From Symbiodinium kawagutii (taxonomy: Eukaryota; Sar; Dinophyceae; Suessiales; Symbiodiniaceae): a stretch of 64,000 bases of DNA. The DNA is taken from contig VSDK01016270.1 in assembly GCA_009767595.1 (NCBI GenBank), forward strand, positions 71,502-135,501. The letters run 5' to 3'. This document shows, in pieces, positions 45,801 through 56,267 of this stretch (the first letter of the stretch is position 1; the number at the start of each line of letters is the position of its first letter). A model generated the notes under the pieces. That model ran no database searches, was not told the DNA's origin, and was given only the letters and a program-made list of their open reading frames with translations. The translations under genes were made by a program, and so were the position numbers.

Positions 45801-46772
45801 GCAAAGCACGGAAACTAGAATAGTAAAGACTACCACAGTAGAAATTGCATGATTTTGGATAGGGACAAGCACACTGTGCTGATGAGTGGCAGGCAAAGCC
45901 AAATCTAAAGGAAACTCGCCGAAGTCGCCAAAGAAGGGAGGAGCCTTCTTCGGATTCAAACATTGGAGTCAATCCTACTATGTTGTTTTCCTGGTCCAGG
46001 TTTGTTGAGGGCACTTGTCAAGGTTGTGGGTCCTGGGTTAGGACAAAGTCATCGCAGCAAAGGAAGTGGCAGCAGCAGTCCCGCAAGTAGTCGGAGTAGC
46101 CCGAGAAGTCAGGGCAGTCCAAGAGCAGCACGCAGTGCTCGGGACAGAAGCCCGCAAGCTTCTGCTAGAGGGCGTAATCAGGATGGTGGTGGCAGTCCAC
46201 GGCATGGTGGTGGCAGTCCACGGCAAGGTGGTAGCAGTCCACGACAGGGTGGTGGTCAAACGACCGCCAGAAGACGCAAGAGCATCATGGATGAAGATGG
46301 TGGTGGCAGTCCACGGCATGATGGTGGCAGTCCACGGCAAGGTGGTGGCAGTCCACGGCAAGGTGGTGGCAGTCCACGACAGGGTGGTGGTCAAACGATG
46401 GCCAGAAGACGCAAGAGCATCATGGATGAAGATGGTGGTGGCAGTCCCCGGCAAGGTGGTGGCAGTCCACGGCAAGGTGGTAGCAGTCCACGACAGGGTG
46501 GTGGTCAAACGACGGCCAGAAGACGCAAGAGCATCATGGATGATGATGGTGGTGGCAGTCCACGGCAAGGTGGTGGCCAATCAACCGCCAGAAGACGCAA
46601 GGGCACCACAGATGGGGAGGGTGATGGTAAGCCACTTGAAGACGAGACTCAATCACAAAGTCAAGGTCGTAAGAATGCATTTGGAAGAAATCAAAATGCA
46701 GGACAACGTTCAGCCAGAGTACGGCGGAACCAGGGCATGACTGGTACGGTTGAGGAAGATGCGGAGATTTGA
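39814..46772 (+). CDS. Ankyrin-repeat protein with basic SPR-repeat C-terminus; hosts a nested gene
   Basis: Ankyrin repeats are protein-binding scaffolds (known). Exons deduced by repeat register: A 39814-39909 ([20 protein letters not shown]); B ~40193-40231 ([11 protein letters not shown]); C 40604-40668 ([20 protein letters not shown]); D 40727-40759 ([11 protein letters not shown]); E 40810-40857 ([16 protein letters not shown]); F 43705-43746 ([14 protein letters not shown]); G 44058-44086 (AVEVVLKLL); H 44191-44342 ([15 protein letters not shown]); I from 44500 ([20 protein letters not shown]). GWT to GKT, GKT to GWT, GWT to KLT and KLT to GAT are each 33 residues, the ankyrin period. 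Donors after B, E, F and H are GC. The G-H join does not close with a standard AG. Later candidate exons lie at 44672-44730, 44855-44897 and 45378-45475 ([20 protein letters not shown]). The final frame, from about 46001 to TGA 46772, has GGGSPRQ and [11 protein letters not shown] repeats. Linking that last part to this gene is inference. Confidence 0.7.
41033..41052 (+). promoter_or_regulatory. Possible decayed spliced-leader relicts upstream of the peroxiredoxin
   Basis: TTTTGGCT (41033-41040) and ATTTTGGC (41045-41052) each match 8 bases of the 3' part of the dinoflagellate spliced leader (ends CATTTTGGCTCAAG, known) and sit 16-35 bp before the ATG. Short matches like these can occur by chance. 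Confidence 0.2.
41068..43074 (+). CDS. Typical 2-Cys peroxiredoxin, five exons, all introns GC-AG
   Basis: Thiol peroxidase reducing H2O2 and alkyl peroxides via a peroxidatic and a resolving Cys on partner subunits (known). Exons: 41068-41216, 41583-41758, 41992-42106, 42500-42608, 42955-43074; 222 residues and stop TGA 43072-43074. The phases close exactly at all four joins. Motifs: [13 protein letters not shown] with peroxidatic Cys65; [14 protein letters not shown], where animal enzymes have [48 protein letters not shown] with resolving Cys185. No YF motif is obvious at the C-terminus, which ends in a longer Ser/Glu-rich tail and GYLGKKYGK. The N-terminus [17 protein letters not shown] looks like a signal peptide, so secretion or the first step of plastid import is possible. 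The gene lies inside the ankyrin gene, between its exons E and F. Confidence 0.92.
45611..45700. repeat. 10-bp tandem repeat, unit RAGCATGGCA, nine copies
   Basis: Four GAGCATGGCA-type copies (after ACGCATGGCA) followed by AAGCATGGCA copies and one AAGTATGGCA. With a 10-bp period it reads as a 10-residue repeat in any open frame. It follows TCATACAG|GAGCAAG, so it might be partly exonic, but I cannot show this. Confidence 0.95.
46183..46600 (+). repeat. Coding tandem repeat GGGSPRQ within larger [11 protein letters not shown] units
   Basis: An 18-21-bp unit (GGTGGTGGCAGTCCACGGCA) repeats inside a larger unit that ends with [14 protein letters not shown]. The larger unit occurs four times, the last as [14 protein letters not shown]. 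The + frame 1 reading is Gly/Ser/Pro/Arg-rich. RRKS matches the basophilic (PKA-like) kinase consensus RRxS. Other frames are also open because the period is a multiple of three. Confidence 0.8.
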
Positions 46773-46774
46773 GG

Positions 46775-48720
46775 CTAGCACCCATGAGGCTGGCACCAAT
46801 GGGGCTAGCACCCATGAATCTGGGCCTTTGAAACTCATTTTCATTGCAGCAGCCCAAAGCCGGTTGCAACTGTTTGTCGCAAGTTTGCTTCGACTTTAAG
46901 TACTAGAACACGTGTGGAGGATTGCCGTGTGCATTTCGTCGTCAAAGTTAGAGAAAGGTGGATCTTGAAGATGAGTTGTGGGTGCAAGACCACAAGAAAG
47001 ACTTTGTTTTGTTGGCTTCGACAGCATATAAGGAACTCTCCGAATTGGTTTGGAGAGTAGACATGACACTGACACTGCAGACAGATAGATTGTAGACAGA
47101 TATCCTGCAGGTTTTCTCTTTTCATTTTGGCTAAGGATGTTTGAGAGTTTCTTTTTTTGGTGCCAAACTCCCAACTGAGGGTTTTCCCCAGGACCAATTT
47201 TCATGTTCACAACCCCCCAAAACACCACGAATTGAGGCTTTGCTGCCCCCTTGAGCTCTCGAGGACAAGGCTGGAAAGGATGACCCACAGTACTGCGCGT
47301 GGCAACTGCTCTGCTGCGTCCAAATTTGTCTCCACAAATTCGTCCAGTGATTGCAGGTGTTCCTGGTGTTCCTCCTAGAGCTGTGGAGACGATGCCGCAG
47401 GCTGCAAGATTGATGCACAGAGGGTGAATTCCTGATCCCCAAATCAACCCCGCGGACTTATGAGATTCAACATGCCTGCAGTTTGTCGGTCAAAGCATCC
47501 ACAAATCCAAACTTTTCTTTGTGATTCATGCAACTTATATTGAGTCGAATTGAATTGATATTGTAGAAATTTTAGCTGGGCAGACATCACATCTTGAATG
47601 GATAGGCTGTAAGCGTTTTCATTCGCAACGGAACTGTGTCAGTGCAGCTCTTGGTCTTCCAGTCCTCACAGAGTTGAAATGATAAACAGATTTTGCGTGG
47701 TTGAATGTTTGGGCTGAGGACATGCAGAAATGCTGCAATGCTACAGAAAGGTTTGGCTCTTGTGGTGGCTTTCCACTCCTTTCCAGTGCTTTCATTTGTT
47801 TTCTCGTTTTGCCCAGGTTTGTTTGTCCGACCTCGAATGGTACTTGTGGCATCCCTGCCGTGCTGCAGTCATGTTTGAGATTACGCACAAGTGATGACCG
47901 GATTGTGCATTTGGAATCACCGATGAATGTTTGGATGCACATTGTGACAGCCTGTGTGGAGTGAAACGGGCTGCAAGAATCGCGCACCATCGGATGAAGG
48001 AGCTGTGAAAATGATTCAAGTTCTCAAAACGAAACCTTGACAGGCTTGGTGACATCAGGGTCTCAATAGCTGATGATCAAATTGGTCCACACAAGAAGTT
48101 GATGACTGATGACTTAATGACCAAACCCACAAATCTCAATGGATCGTTGCGACATTACGCATTGCCAAGCGCTTTGCCAAACTTGGGATGGGCACTGAGA
48201 GGACATCTTCGAGGCGCCTCTGCCCAAGGCGACGTCTTCTTGTTCTCCCCAGGATTCTCCTCGGATTCTTCTACCATCTTCTACCTGTATATATATATAT
48301 ATATATGTATACATACACTGAAGATCTGCAGGGATTCTCCTCGGATTCTCAGACTCTGATTCTCTCAGAATGGTTTCTTCTTTCAGCACGGAGCTGCGAA
48401 TGTGAAGATAGCATCAGATAGTGCCTTTCAGCGGAGTTTCTGACAGGTCTGGTCGCCTCTTCAGCAAGCTCTCCTGGCGGCCCGCAGGGAACCCAAGGAT
48501 GGACGGCACCATGGGATCCAGGCATGACATTTGTGAATCTGTGGGCGCCCGAGGCGTGCGCAGCTTCATGACATGGCCTCAGTGCTGAGACCGCCTCCAA
48601 CCGAACATGGAAGCGAAGCCCTGGTAAAGAAACCCATGGTTCATGAAATGTCATGAAGCCCATGGTATGAAACAGCTGGGTCCGCAGCTGGGTGATTTCT
48701 GAAGTAAAGAAACCCATGGT
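46775..48720. other. No recognisable gene
   Basis: Contains a CATTTTGGCTAAGG sequence at 47123-47136 resembling the spliced-leader end with one base missing, and a (TA)n run at about 48288-48306 flanked by GGATTCTCCTCGGATTCT duplicates (about 48252 and 48331). GTAAAGAAACCCATGGTT occurs twice, about 48624 and 48703. Open frames here are short and overlapped on both strands. Confidence 0.45.
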
Positions 48721-48740
48721 TTGGAGTATCTCTTGCAAAG

Positions 48741-49178
48741 TTGGCATCGTTTGTTCGCTCCGGATGGGTTTGTCCATACCTTCGTCGCTTGGTGGTTCGC
48801 CCGCTGTTTCCACGATGTGTTGACGTTTGGGGCGTTCGCCATGGAGATTTGGGGATCCCTGGGATTGCATCTTGGCATTGCGAGGCCTTGGTCGCAAGGG
48901 GTCGGATTTCGTTGCAGCGAACCACGCAGGAAGTCGTTGCGTCCTTGGCAGTGCAGCGGTTCGGGCTGGTGCTGCTGGTGCAGCGGTGCCCCAAGGAAGA
49001 GATGACCAAAGCCATCCGTCGCTGTGAGAGGTGCCACATGGTGTGCCGACCTGTCGAGTCCTTGCAGTGGAAACTTCGCAGGTTCTTCGGAGGTCTTACC
49101 ACGGAGATGAAGGAAGAGCTGAGGGCTGTCGCATGCTGTCACAACAGTCTCATTTCAACTGATCTCAATCACTCCTGA
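48741..49178 (+). CDS. 145-codon open frame, unrecognised
   Basis: The C-terminal half reads FGLVLLVQRCPKEEMTKAIR, then RRCERCHMVCRPVESLQWKL and FFGGLTTEMKEELRAVA, ending TGA 49176-49178. The composition is convincingly protein-like, with a CxxC pair in RCERCHMVC. A different + frame (48721-49005) and a 163-codon minus frame also stay open. The likely coding part starts after GTTGCAG at about 48917. No family recognised. Confidence 0.35.
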   Translation: MASFVRSGWVCPYLRRLVVRPLFPRCVDVWGVRHGDLGIPGIASWHCEALVARGRISLQRTTQEVVASLAVQRFGLVLLVQRCPKEEMTKAIRRCERCHMVCRPVESLQWKLRRFFGGLTTEMKEELRAVACCHNSLISTDLNHS

Positions 49179-49641
49179 AACTCAGGATGACTCAGGCATG
49201 TCTTGGCATGTTTTGACTTTGACTGATTTGTTCTGCAAGAGTGAGAGCCAGAGTGAATTTAAAGGTTGCCGCCTTCGCGCATTCCTACGCAGCTGACGGA
49301 CGAATACGACACAAGAAAAGTCAAAGGGTTTTTGTTGAGGTTCCAAATCTACCACCCCCTGCATGTTGACATCATCCTTGGTCACATTTGACATGTGCAT
49401 GCTGTAGAATTACGCATGCTAAGGCTTGCTCACTGACAATAGCGACAGTAAGAGTGAATACCCTAACTCATTAACTTCTACTTAACTCCCGTGGGATAGC
49501 ACAAAGCACTCAAAAAGCTGGACAAATTCATACTTGGCGAGAGGAAAACAATCCCTCGACACGAGTGCAACAAACGGTTTCCTCAAGTGCAAGTGTGATC
49601 ACTACCCTTGGCAATGATCAAAAGGATTCTTTGTGCTCGCC

Positions 49642-50574
49642 ATGGGGATGGATGCACGCTTGCGGCGCTTGCAAAGGGATCTGAAGGTGATCCAAGAAGA
49701 TGCAGCGTCAAACATTTTTGCAACCGCCCGCGGTGACGATCTCTCTGTTTTGGATGCGCTGGTGCTGGGGCCCGCTGACACACCCTATGATGGCGCCTTG
49801 CTCCACTTCCAACTCAGCATCCTTCCAACATATCCCATGAACCCGCCAGAGGCACCCGGGGAGCAACTGAGGGCAGGGTTCTTTGGTGGCCCAGGTGCCA
49901 AACTTCTTTTGTGCTAAATTAGCAGCAGCTTGCTGTTTGCAGGTTCGCTTTTTGAACACCGACTCGGGAACTTTGCGTTTGCATCCCCAGCTCTATGCTG
50001 ATGGCAAGGTACGACGCTGTCGTTGAAAGCCAAACCACAATTTCATTCCCATCTTGGATCCATGGATCTTCCTGTTAGGTTGCAAGCAGCAGTCTGAATG
50101 ATTTGCAGAATGTGATGATTTGTAGGATTATGTAATCAAGTCATCTCTCAAGTCACAAGTCTGTCAAATCTTGTTTCTCGCCATGGTTTTGAACAAAATC
50201 AAAGACCCCTACAGCTGCAACCACCGATTGGTGGTGGTAGAGTGAACACTCGGAATATGCTGGTTGCTCCATGATGATATTGTTTGACATCTACTCTACC
50301 AATCTCTATCAGGTTTCTCGGAGTTTGTATGGATTGTCTTACATTGTCGATTCTGTACTGGAAATGGGATGAAATGAGCTACCGTCTGATTGGTTTTCCA
50401 GATTTTGCAAATTTTTTTTGCATTTTTTCCTGGTTGCCATGGCTCGCCTTGGCTCATCATGGCTTGTTTTCGCAGGTCTGCTTGAGCATTCTGGGCACTT
50501 GGCACGGACCTGGCTGGACGGCAAGTAGCTCAATCCGAACGGTGTTGTTGTCCATTCAGTCCCTCCTTTGCGAG
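49642..50574 (+). CDS. E2 ubiquitin-conjugating enzyme (UBE2O/BIRC6/UBE2Z-like), 3' end not found
   Basis: E2 enzymes carry ubiquitin as a thioester on a catalytic Cys and pass it to substrates with E3 ligases (known). Exon 1, 49642-49851: RLRRLQRDLKVIQEDAASNI, then GPADTPYDGALLHFQLSIL and PTYPMNPPE. Exon 2, 49943-50008: VRFLNTDSGTLRLHPQLYAD. Exon 3, from 50476: VCLSILGTWHGPGWTASSSI, then VLLSIQSLLCE; catalytic Cys94 is the second codon. The join between exons 1 and 2 is GC-AG (GAG|GCACCC...CAG|GTTCGC) and that between 2 and 3 is GT-AG, both phase 0. The KVCLSxLGTWxGP context matches the UBE2O/BIRC6/UBE2Z branch rather than small canonical E2s. The family's following 'NEPG' block was not found, so the gene is either truncated or continues in exons I did not recognise. 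ATG 49642 or 49648 may be the start. Confidence 0.8.
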
Positions 50575-51083
50575 GACCGAAAACGGGATCCCTTGGGGGG
50601 CCCCCATGACCTACACCGCTGAACTAGGCTACTTGGATCTACTTGGAGCATCTTGGATCTGTTTGGGATTCTCTAGAACATGCTGGTAGCATGGCTATCA
50701 GAAATATGATCAAGCTATTGACAATCTACATCTATCAGCATTTATTATGTTTAAACATGTGTATGTAGACCATCTATATATGTATATTATATGTATATTG
50801 TATATAAGGTAATAGATGTATGTACTGTAAAGTTTGCGTATTTCACAAAAAGGATCTTGAAAGCTGTGCGACGTTAGTTCTTGACTTGCAGCCAGGACCC
50901 GCTGCGCTGTGAGCCTGGCATGGAAACAGCTACAGATGAGAAAGTGGAGTTGGCAAACGTTTTTGTCGTTCACGAGTCTATCAGGGTTGGTGCTTGTGCC
51001 CCAGGGCTGGCTAGTCTTTGCTGCAAAGCCTATAGTTGAACTATGTTGAATTCTATTGTTGAACTATGTTGAAGTATTGAGTG

Positions 51084-51142
51084 AGACATCAAGAGGCATC
51101 AAGAGACATCAAAGAGACATCAAGAGAGATCAAAAGACATCA
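51084..51142. repeat. 10-bp tandem repeat, unit GAGACATCAA
   Basis: Six copies (GAGACATCAA, GAGGCATCAA, GAGACATCAA, AGAGACATCAA, GAGAGATCAA, AAGACATCAA), one with an extra base. Confidence 0.9.
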
Positions 51143-51668
51143 ACGGAACTCATTGAGGAACGACATCTTTGTCAAGGGTCGTTCCTTTTTACAATCACAG
51201 CCTGACTGAGATCCTGGCCTTCCTGGAGAAGGGGCCAAGCTGGGATAATGCTCCTTGGACGAGAAAATGCGGATGCCCTTCAAAAAGGAAAATGCATCAT
51301 GAAGCTGGAGCATATTTGAGACAAAGAAAACCACTACAATCACGGCCTTCAGAAAAACGTATATTACTAGGCACAAATAGCATTCAATAGCTCCTTTACT
51401 AGTTATACACCAACCACATCCAACCACATTGAGCGCCTGCTGCAGACATCATGTCAGGCTTTGTTGCCTGGTCCTGGTCTACAGTTTTCCGTAGGATAAT
51501 CTCGGTTGAGGGGCCAAGGTCATAGTGCCTGACCTGCAAAGGTGAGTTCCCAATCATTGCGATACAAAGATCTTCTGACCAACCACCGATTTCAATAGGG
51601 ATTGCATGCTGCATGGGGGTAGAGTGTTCAAGTCACAGACACGCTGATTCTTTGACCCTTCCTGCGCA

Positions 51669-51760
51669 GTCGAGCTGCCCAGGAAGGCAATCAGAGCATC
51701 CTCACAGCTGCCGCCAAAGCCAGAGCCAAAGCTGCGGATTCGTCAGGGCACTAACCTACC
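51669..51760 (+). CDS. Exon-like segment, unrecognised
   Basis: After CTGCGCAG| the sequence reads either RAAQEGNQSILTAAAKARAK or, in another frame, VELPRKAIRASSQLPPKPEP. Alanine- and lysine-rich. Frame and family undecided. Confidence 0.22.
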
Positions 51761-52052
51761 AGTCCAACCAGTCCTTGTTGATTTTGTTGGTTGGCTGTGG
51801 TGAAGTGCTTTGCTTGGGCTCTTGGGGATTCTTCTCCATTTTGATCCGTGTTGGCCTGCCAATAGAAGAAACTCGACAAGAGGATAGTGCTCAAAGTAAG
51901 TTGTGTTTGATTGGGTCCATTGAGTACCACAAAGACTTAGGTCAAGGGTTCTTTGAACATGCCAGGTGTGTCCTGCGACTCCAACTTACAAATTTCAGCA
52001 GAGAAATCGCTTTCTGCAAAGAGTAGGCGCTTTCTGATTGCCTCTTGCAGTG

Positions 52053-52063
52053 TTTGGCTCAAG
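52053..52063 (+). promoter_or_regulatory. Spliced-leader-like TTTGGCTCAAG
   Basis: Exact match to the last 11 bases of the dinoflagellate spliced leader (known 3' end CATTTTGGCTCAAG). No retroposed coding sequence was recognised directly downstream. It lies after CTCTTGCAG. Confidence 0.3.
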
Positions 52064-52365
52064 AGAGCAAAGTAGGCCGGTCAGCAAAATCAACGGGATT
52101 AGTCATGTCGACCGCAACACGGCTTCAACTCTTGCTGCAAGTCATGTTGTGGACGGAAGCTTCTCAAATCTATGAATATCTATATAGAGCTCCAGCTGTT
52201 TGAAATTGTTCAAAGATGTTCGAAGAAAAAAGCGAAGTTTTGGGCTAAATTGGCGGAACAAAAATAATGCTTTCCAAGAATTGGACCTTGCGAAAAGATG
52301 GACATTTCCAAGAGTTTGATCAAAGTCAGGAGAGGCAAGCCTTCCACGTGCCATTTTTCTTCCAG

Positions 52366-52443
52366 GCAGCTTTGGCAGAGGCTCTTGCAGTGAAGCTTCT
52401 GGATGTGCAAGAGCAGGGTGTTGTCGCAGTCTCAGCTTGGCAG
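52366..52443 (+). CDS. Exon-like segment, unrecognised
   Basis: After TTCCAG| the sequence reads AALAEALAVKLLDVQEQGVV, ending TGGCAG|GTGATT. Alpha-helical character, no family recognised. Confidence 0.3.
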
Positions 52444-52534
52444 GTGATTTGGGTGCTGACAGGGGTAACCGAAGTGGTCACCAAACTCCATCAGCTGTGA
52501 TGTGAAACCAAGCTTGTCGATTTGATGATTTGGG

Positions 52535-53065
52535 GCAGTGACAAGGGAACGCAGGGGAATTGAATTGTGGGGATGCAAGAAACACAAGGGAATTGAATTT
52601 GAGGATGCAAGAAACAGAAAGGAATTCAATTTCCGGGATGCATGAAACATAAGGGAATTAAGTTTTGGGAGAATTGGATTTCGAGGATCCAAGCAACATC
52701 AGGAAATCGAACTTCAGGGATCCAACACACGCAAGGGAAGTAAATTTCCAGGATGCAAGAGGATGCCACAAACACACGAGCATTGAATTTGGTGGATGCA
52801 AGAAACACAGGGGAATCAAATTTTGGAGATGCAGGAAACATAAGGGAATTGAGTTCCGGGGATGATAAAAAAGGAACTGGTTTTCGGGGAGCAAGACACA
52901 CAAGAGAAATCTTAGGCGCGAGAAACAGAAGAGAATTGCATTTCGGGGAGCAAGAAACCCGAAGACAAAAAGACAAACATTGAATTTTGGACATGCAAGA
53001 AAGAGGAAGGAATTGACTCTGGGGATGCAAGAAAGACAAGGGAATTTGATTTTGAGGATGCTTTT
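52535..53065. repeat. Degenerate ~33-bp tandem repeat
   Basis: About sixteen diverged copies of a unit like GGAATTGAATTTGGGGATGC plus AAGAAACACAAG. Because the period is close to 33 bp, minus-strand frames of 159 and 168 codons stay open and read as repeats of NSIPLCFLHP-like sequence. Unit lengths vary and some copies are fused or truncated. Confidence 0.85.
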
Positions 53066-53839
53066 CCCTTTTTTGCGTGGTCTTAATGATCCAGATAAAA
53101 ACCAAACAGCGACAACAAGAACAGCTGGCCAAGGCATTGAAAGCAGCTATGAGTAATCTTTGCTCCTTAATACTACCCCCCTAAATTTTCAAACACCCAG
53201 GATATTTTTCAATTTTTTTGAGTTTTTTTTGTATTGGGGGGTCAGGGTCGATAATCAAAACCCTAATAGAAAGATTGAGTGCTCAGGTCCCTTATATAAA
53301 ACAACCCGGAGAGGACTTTTTTTTCATGGGGGGTAAAGCATTGCTTGCGAGAGTTTGCTTCCAATATTGATAGTTGAATATACGTCAATTAACAAAACAA
53401 TTGGTGCAAGCCAAAAAAACAGAAAACACTTTGGGCTGTAGTCTACAGTTTTTGATTTGGGGGGTTTGCAACAGGAAACCTTGAAGCCCTGCATGGCAAT
53501 CACACAACAAATTCTAACTCCAGCATTTTGCGAGCATGTAGAATGTACATGAACAAATTGGATGCAACATATTGCGTTTCTTTTGCAAGACTACCTTCTA
53601 ATTCCAGACTGAAGAAGACACATTACCGCACTTCTCAATGCATCTCATGTTGCTTCGCCTTGGCTGAGGATTTGTCATTCGACCCAATCAAGTCATTGAC
53701 AGGCACGAAGTTGACGATGTTTTCCATTGGTGTCTTGTCACTTGATGTCACTTCGCAATGGCTTGGCGTGACCAACAGGTGGGTAGAAGATGGTAGAAGA
53801 TGGTGCAACGTTTAGCAGTTTCAGTTTCCATCCCTAAAG
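53066..53839. other. No recognisable gene
   Basis: Contains homopolymer-rich sequence (T and G runs around 53205-53345) and a 95-codon + frame at 53528-53815 without recognised features. Confidence 0.4.
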
Positions 53840-56120
53840 GTCGGAGAAGCTGCATGCCAGAGACCGCATCCCTAGGCCCATAGGATCTGTCCACCTCGTC
53901 GAAGGCAGCACATCGCCAACAGCATCGACCACTTCAGAGGTGACGCGCAGTGCTGCAGCATCAATTGGTAGTGCCACAGCATACTCCAGCCGGAAGCGTC
54001 ACATTGAGGATGTCAAGGCAATGCAACATGTTAGAACTTGTTGGAACACCTTGAGTTGCGAACTTTGCTAGCATGTGTTTGTGACATTATGTGACTGGTG
54101 ACTTGGTTGTATGGTCAAGAGTCAAGACCATAAGTTCTTCATGAGGATGCTGGTGCTCAATACCTTTCACATATTTGATATGTGCTCAGCTGCAAAGCGT
54201 GGTACAGTATTTGTGACTTCTGTAGATCAAAGAGATCAACGATTTCAATTCTGGAGCAATTTCTTTGGACAGACCTGGTGAGTCCAGCAGTCAGAAAGGG
54301 GGAGCCACGCCAGGGTGCAATCCCGGACAGCATCAGCAGCGTCTCCGAAGAGGATTGCAGAGACCTCAAGATGCAGATCTCCACAGCGGGGAAGTGGAGG
54401 GAGGACAAAGGCCATACGAGGTGAGAAGAAGATTCAAAGAATCTTTAAGTTTGATATTAATTGATGAATTCATACTATATCTATTAGATTTTCAATATAT
54501 ACATGTGCACAGGAAACGGCCTTTTTCAATGTGTTTGGTGTTCATTGATGTTCAGTGGATATCCTGGACCAAGAATTTGGGCCGCCTGAAAAGTCATCAT
54601 TTGGGTACTGCTTGGGTCAACATTAATGGTAAGCTCTATTCCCTCTTGGATGTTTAGGAGGCAATGGTTTGGACTGGCAGCTGCAGGCATTTAGGAACTT
54701 GCCCAAAAGTTCGGGGACTGAGGCAGAGGCAAGATCTCAAAGCCGCGCTTCTTGAACTCTGTGACACTGTCTCAGATTGACTGGAGCAGGCTTGCCCGGC
54801 TTGCCGTTCTCCTTTTGGCTCCACCCTCTCGCTGGGTGCTTTTGTGAAAGAACTTCCTGGTCTGACTGACAGTCTCACAATTCTGATCCAAAGATCAACA
54901 TTGAAGAGTGAGTCAACATGTCAAGATTCGATGGAGATTGAGTTGAGATCAAATGTCCACGAGGTTCACATTGTTAGATTCGTTTGCACAGACAGTGACG
55001 GGCGGAATACCGACTTCTTGCCGCCACCAGGATAGCAAAGATGCAGGTGGCATTCCGGGATCCAAAGGGTTGGGAGTTGGAATTGTCAATGTAGACCAGG
55101 AACATTGTGATGAAAACTGGTTTTGGCAAGTAAACATTACTTCATCCATTTTCATCCTAATGTGCACTACATATGATGCTGATGTATATACACACATATA
55201 TGTAAGATGTGTGTATATATATATATATATGTGTGCTCACAGTCTTTCAACATATATCCGATGACTCACTTCATTGTTTGTATCTGAGTAACGACGGTCA
55301 AGGGTTGCTTGCGAACCCCAACACTGGTTGCAGTATATACCTCATCCCTACATACAATGTTTGTATATATATATATACATATATATATATATGTAGATCA
55401 AATCACATATTCACAATCATATATCCACATATCTACATGTTCTACTTTACTATGTGCATAGTCATATACATGAAAGCATGCATACATGTAGATAGCTTTT
55501 TGAAGAGACATGCCCTACAGAAACGTGTGTGTATATGTACCTACTATATTTATACACTTGCTAAAGCACAATTTCCTCTATGTGTTCCAAATATATAGCA
55601 AACGCATCATCTTACTCTTGTTCACTCCTGATCCCGATGTCCATTGTCATGGCGCGTTTGAGTATCGTTTGCAACGGAAAAGACCAAACTTTGAAAACTG
55701 AGCAAGGATGTGTCAAGCCCAGAAAAGTCCGTTTTGGAGTCTTTGGCTTTCGGGGATGGTTTGTTCATTTTTGAATGAGTTGGGACTTACTCGGGGCTTG
55801 AAAATTATGCTCACATCAGCAGTACACAGATTTACGTTTTCATGTAAATAGACAATGATCGCATCCACACCAAGATCCTCAGAAACATAAAGCCAGTAGT
55901 TGCATCTTCAATTGAAGACTTTCTATTGTTTAATTTGTTTTGGCTGTTTTCGAAGCACTGAGAGGAAGGAGATCGAGCAAACTCTGATCTGCCCCAGGAG
56001 TGGAGGACAGAGATCCAGTTGCGAGGTTTGCCTCCTTCACTTTGCAAGGCTGGAAATATGGAGGTGCCACGCATGGTGCTGACAAGTTCACTCTCGCATC
56101 CAAAGTCCGGGCAGACACTG
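53840..56120 (+). CDS. Unrecognised multi-exon gene
   Basis: A series of splice-bounded segments on +: 53840-~54017 (SEKLHARDRIPRPIGSVHLV; Ser/Thr/Ala-rich; ends GTCAAG|GCAATG, a possible GC donor); 54273-54420 (VRKGEPRQGAIPDSISSVSE, ends ACGAG|GTGAGA); ~54559-54628 (WISWTKNLGRLKSHHLGTAW, ends AATG|GTAAGC); ~54723-54775 (QDLKAALLELCDTVS); ~54845-54907 (KELPGLTDSLTILIQR); ~55032-55128 (GIPGSKGLGVGIVNVDQEHC, ends TGGCAA|GTAAAC); 55998-56120 (VEDRDPVARFASFTLQGWKY, ends ACACTG|GTAAGA). The consistent strand, splice signals and composition support real exons. I recognise no domain, and the segments could belong to more than one gene. Confidence 0.45.
55195..55395. repeat. (TA)n microsatellites
   Basis: TATATATA runs near 55214-55231 and 55367-55392 within an AT-rich intron-like stretch. 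Confidence 0.9.
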
Positions 56121-56267
56121 GTAAGAGAGTCTGGAGAGAGCCGGACAGAGTTTCACAAGTTTGCCTTGTGTGGATTTCATGACAAGTTTTGCTTGTTTTC
56201 CTGCTTTTTCCCCAACAGCAATACCTCGCTATGGGGTCTTTAGCCCAGATTAGCTCTGGTGCGATCC

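Noticed and set aside
45520-46014. 164-codon minus frame rich in Cys/His/Ala/Leu ([13 protein letters not shown])
   Set aside because: Generated by the 10-bp AAGCATGGCA array; no evidence of translation.
46038-46580. 180-codon minus-strand frame of [14 protein letters not shown]-like repeats
   Set aside because: Shadow of the + strand GGGSPRQ repeat; the period is a multiple of three, so the opposite strand also stays open.
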